Part shown: piece after piece, positions 62,026-64,000 of the stretch
Layout: each line of letters begins with the position of its first letter
How positions within the stretch are numbered: position 1 is the first letter of the stretch
DNA from: JAXMDC01 sp046349035
GTDB lineage: Bacteria; Pseudomonadota; Alphaproteobacteria; Rhizobiales; Kaistiaceae
Reading direction: 5' to 3'
DNA: 64,000 nucleotides
NCBI GenBank assembly: GCA_046349035.1
Contig: JAXMDC010000002.1
Location: 1,068,722-1,132,721, forward strand
Program-made: the position numbers and the translations under genes
Notes under the pieces: model-generated
Seen by the model: the letters and a program-made list of their open reading frames with translations, nothing else
Databases searched by the model: none
Told to the model about the DNA's origin: nothing

Positions 62026-63560
62026 GCGACGCGCAGCGCCCCCTCCATCCCCACCAGTTTGCCAAGCTGCTGCAGCCGGTGGAGCACACGCTCGCTTCCC
62101 AGTTCGGCCAAGTCCTTCGGGAGCGCCAGGGTAAGCACCTTGCCGCGGCTTTCCAGCGTCACGCGCGGAAGGATCTTGGCTTCCGCCGCAGAAAGCAGGT
62201 AGGCGACGCGGAGAATCGCCCCCAGCACTTTTGCGCGTTCCAGGTAGCGCGGTGTCGCAATCTCCCGCAGCCATGGAGCGTGGACGTCCGACCCCAACCC
62301 CACGTGCCGATAGTAGTTGGCAAGAGCAAGGTAAGCGCGCCCGGGATGATCGATCCCCACAAACGCCCCATACGCGATGAGATCGAGGCTTTGTTCACCG
62401 CGATAGTCGGGATGGGCGCGCCAGCTGATGTCGGAGAGAAGGCAGGCGGCTGTCCGCAGCCGCACCTCCTCCGCCGTTTCCTTCAGCCCGAGCGCCGCGA
62501 ACGCCTCGCCGGCCCAAGGACCGAGCTCGGCCATTGCGGCGGGCGACCGCGAGCGCAGATAGGCTAGCTCTTCGCAGGCGGCGACGAGTGGATCTCGGCT
62601 CCGCTCATCCGCGTCCAACCGATCGAAAAGGTAGCCCTCTCGGACGCCCTGCACCGAGTGTGTGACAAGTGCGGGCTGCATAACGCGCACAACGTGCTCG
62701 AGGACCGCCGCCCCGTAGGGCAATAGTGCACGCCGCGCCTTGGCAACGGCATCGATGGCAGGCAGGGTGTCGACATCCTGCTTTGCAACGGCCTTGCAGA
62801 ACTCCAGCGCCTCCTCTCCGGACATGGAATGGTGGTGCATGATCCGCAGCGGATAGCCCCGCTGCGCCATATGAAGCCGCGCGAGCGAGCGCCACGTACC
62901 GCCAACCGCGTAGAACGTGCGCCCCTTGGCAGCCTTCAGCACCGCTGAGTTTTGCAGCAAGCCGGCGACGATCTTCTCGGCTTGGCGTACGGCTTTGCCG
63001 GCACTTTCCTCGAGCCGTATCCCGCCCAGCGGATAGGACTCGCCCGGGCCCAGGGTCGTTCCTTTTATGTCGATGAGTTCCAGGCTGCCGCCCCCAAGAT
63101 CCCCGGCAACCCCATCCGCCTCGCGGAATCCCGACACCACACCGAAGGCCGACAGTCGCGCCTCCTGCGGGCCGCTGAGGAGGGTCGGCGCCACCCCGAC
63201 GATGTCGGCGACCGAGCGCAGGAACGCCGGACCGTTCTTGGCCTCCCGGGGTGCGGCGGTGGCCAATACGGCAACGTCCGACACCTTGAGCTGATCGAGC
63301 AGGCGCCGAAACCGCCGGATCGCAGATAGCGCCTCATCCACTGCGGCAGGGTCGAGTTCGCCCGTGGTTGCAATTCCACGCCCGAGGCCGCAAAGGGCCT
63401 TCTCGTTAAAAAGGGACGTCGGCGCGCGCGTCAGCCGCTCGTAGACCACCAGCCGAACCGAATTCGAACCGATGTCGATGACAGCGATCGGGCCGCCGCC
63501 GTCGAGGCGACCGGGCGCTTGGAGTCCGCGGCTTCCGGCCGAAGCCCGTGGGTAGTTCAT
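62022..63560 (-). CDS. ppx: Exopolyphosphatase (Ppx/GppA family)
   Basis: 512 residues. ASKHA-fold phosphatase that removes terminal phosphate from polyphosphate, or hydrolyses pppGpp. The phosphate-binding loop is IDIGSNSVRLVVYE, followed by ATAAPREAKNGP, GDLGGGSLELIDI and SYPLGGIRLEES; the C-terminal ~200 residues form the HD-like helical part. It lies 41 bases downstream of ppk, so both polyphosphate genes are probably co-transcribed. Ppx and GppA cannot be separated from sequence alone. Confidence 0.93.
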   Translation of the reverse strand: MNYPRASAGSRGLQAPGRLDGGGPIAVIDIGSNSVRLVVYERLTRAPTSLFNEKALCGLGRGIATTGELDPAAVDEALSAIRRFRRLLDQLKVSDVAVLATAAPREAKNGPAFLRSVADIVGVAPTLLSGPQEARLSAFGVVSGFREADGVAGDLGGGSLELIDIKGTTLGPGESYPLGGIRLEESAGKAVRQAEKIVAGLLQNSAVLKAAKGRTFYAVGGTWRSLARLHMAQRGYPLRIMHHHSMSGEEALEFCKAVAKQDVDTLPAIDAVAKARRALLPYGAAVLEHVVRVMQPALVTHSVQGVREGYLFDRLDADERSRDPLVAACEELAYLRSRSPAAMAELGPWAGEAFAALGLKETAEEVRLRTAACLLSDISWRAHPDYRGEQSLDLIAYGAFVGIDHPGRAYLALANYYRHVGLGSDVHAPWLREIATPRYLERAKVLGAILRVAYLLSAAEAKILPRVTLESRGKVLTLALPKDLAELGSERVLHRLQQLGKLVGMEGALRVA

Positions 63561-63601
63561 CCCCCTTCTATCCCCTGTTGCCGCAGGAAAAGGAAGGGCG
63601 G

Positions 63602-64000
63602 TCAGGCGTCGCGGGTGCGCCGCCCGCCGGATCGGGGATAGTCGGTCTTGACCGATTTGCCGCGTCCGGAAAGGCTGGGGTTGGTCATGAAATACTGATG
63701 CGCGTTGTAGCGCTTCTCGCCCCGCGCCGGAACGATGCGTTCCGAGCGGCCGTCCGGGAGCACGCGCCAGCTTTGTTCGTTATCGGCGAGATTCATGACC
63801 ATGATCTGGTTCAATACCTGCTCGTGCACGGTCGGATTGAGGATCGGCGTCAGAGCCTCGACGCGCCGGTCGAGGTTGCGCGGCATCATATCCGCCGACC
63901 CGATGAAGACGAGTGCCTCCGGCTTGGGCAGGCCGAAGCCGTTGCCGAAGCAGAAGATGCGAGCATGCTCAAGGAAACGGCCGACGATCGATTTGACGCG
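63602..64000 (-). CDS. ppk: Polyphosphate kinase, C-terminal end only
   Basis: 133 codons to the edge of the window, in frame throughout; the N-terminal part and start are outside. The visible end has GRFLEHARIFCFGNG, FIGSADMMPRNLDRRVEAL, and a terminal Arg/Lys-rich tail, all typical of PPK1. The enzyme makes polyphosphate from ATP; its active-site His is not in this part. It is upstream of ppx on the same strand. Confidence 0.95.
   Translation of the reverse strand, partial: RVKSIVGRFLEHARIFCFGNGFGLPKPEALVFIGSADMMPRNLDRRVEALTPILNPTVHEQVLNQIMVMNLADNEQSWRVLPDGRSERIVPARGEKRYNAHQYFMTNPSLSGRGKSVKTDYPRSGGRRTRDA

Overview
The window is a GC-rich, densely coded stretch of an alphaproteobacterial chromosome. 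The signs are a Porin_2-type outer-membrane porin, an ECF sigma / NrsF pair, an NDUFA12-family complex I accessory protein, a B12-dependent ribonucleotide reductase (NrdJ), and the neighbourhoods tyrS/anmK/suf and prfB/mrcA/amiC/rne, which I recall from Rhizobiales/Rhodospirillales-like genomes. I cannot name the genus. Both edge genes (slt, ppk) run out of the window.

Layout. 0-13.2 kb looks like an accessory surface/glycosylation region: end of a lytic transglycosylase, a GT2-like and an exostosin-like glycosyltransferase, two SPINDLY/OGT-type TPR glycosyltransferases on either side of a porin and tRNA-Ser(GCU), a Zur/Fur regulator, an ECF sigma factor with its NrsF anti-sigma, and a third large TPR protein with a glycosyltransferase-like C-terminus. 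13.2-20.8 kb holds a secreted serine protease, a Sel1 protein, a secreted cupin, parE, a secreted protein of unknown function, a DEAD-box helicase and a GGDEF protein. 20.8-28.6 kb is one minus-strand suf operon (nifS-like, sufB, cupin, sufC, sufD, sufS, sufT, sufA, tfoX-like). 28.8-46.3 kb carries housekeeping genes for the envelope and RNA: alpha/beta hydrolase, anmK, tyrS, an AsmA-like giant, bcp, an M23 peptidase, prfB with an intact programmed frameshift, mrcA, amiC and rne. 46.3-52.4 kb has NDUFA12, a methyltransferase, an atypical receiver protein, and nrdJ preceded by two NrdR boxes. 52.5-58.9 kb has a c-di-GMP phosphodiesterase, a degenerate paralogue of it, and two tandem secreted paralogues of unknown function. 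58.9-64 kb has aspS, rnd, ppx and the end of ppk.

How it fits together. The suf genes make Fe-S clusters. Slt, anmK, mrcA, amiC and the M23 protein make, cut and recycle peptidoglycan. The GGDEF and EAL proteins set c-di-GMP, with a redox-type periplasmic sensor suggested by a conserved cysteine pair. No CRISPR array, insertion sequence, prophage, integrase or defence system was seen. The least explained parts are the TPR-glycosyltransferase/porin cluster, the cupin inside the suf operon, the EAL/pseudo-EAL pair, and the tandem secreted paralogues at 55.8-58.9 kb.
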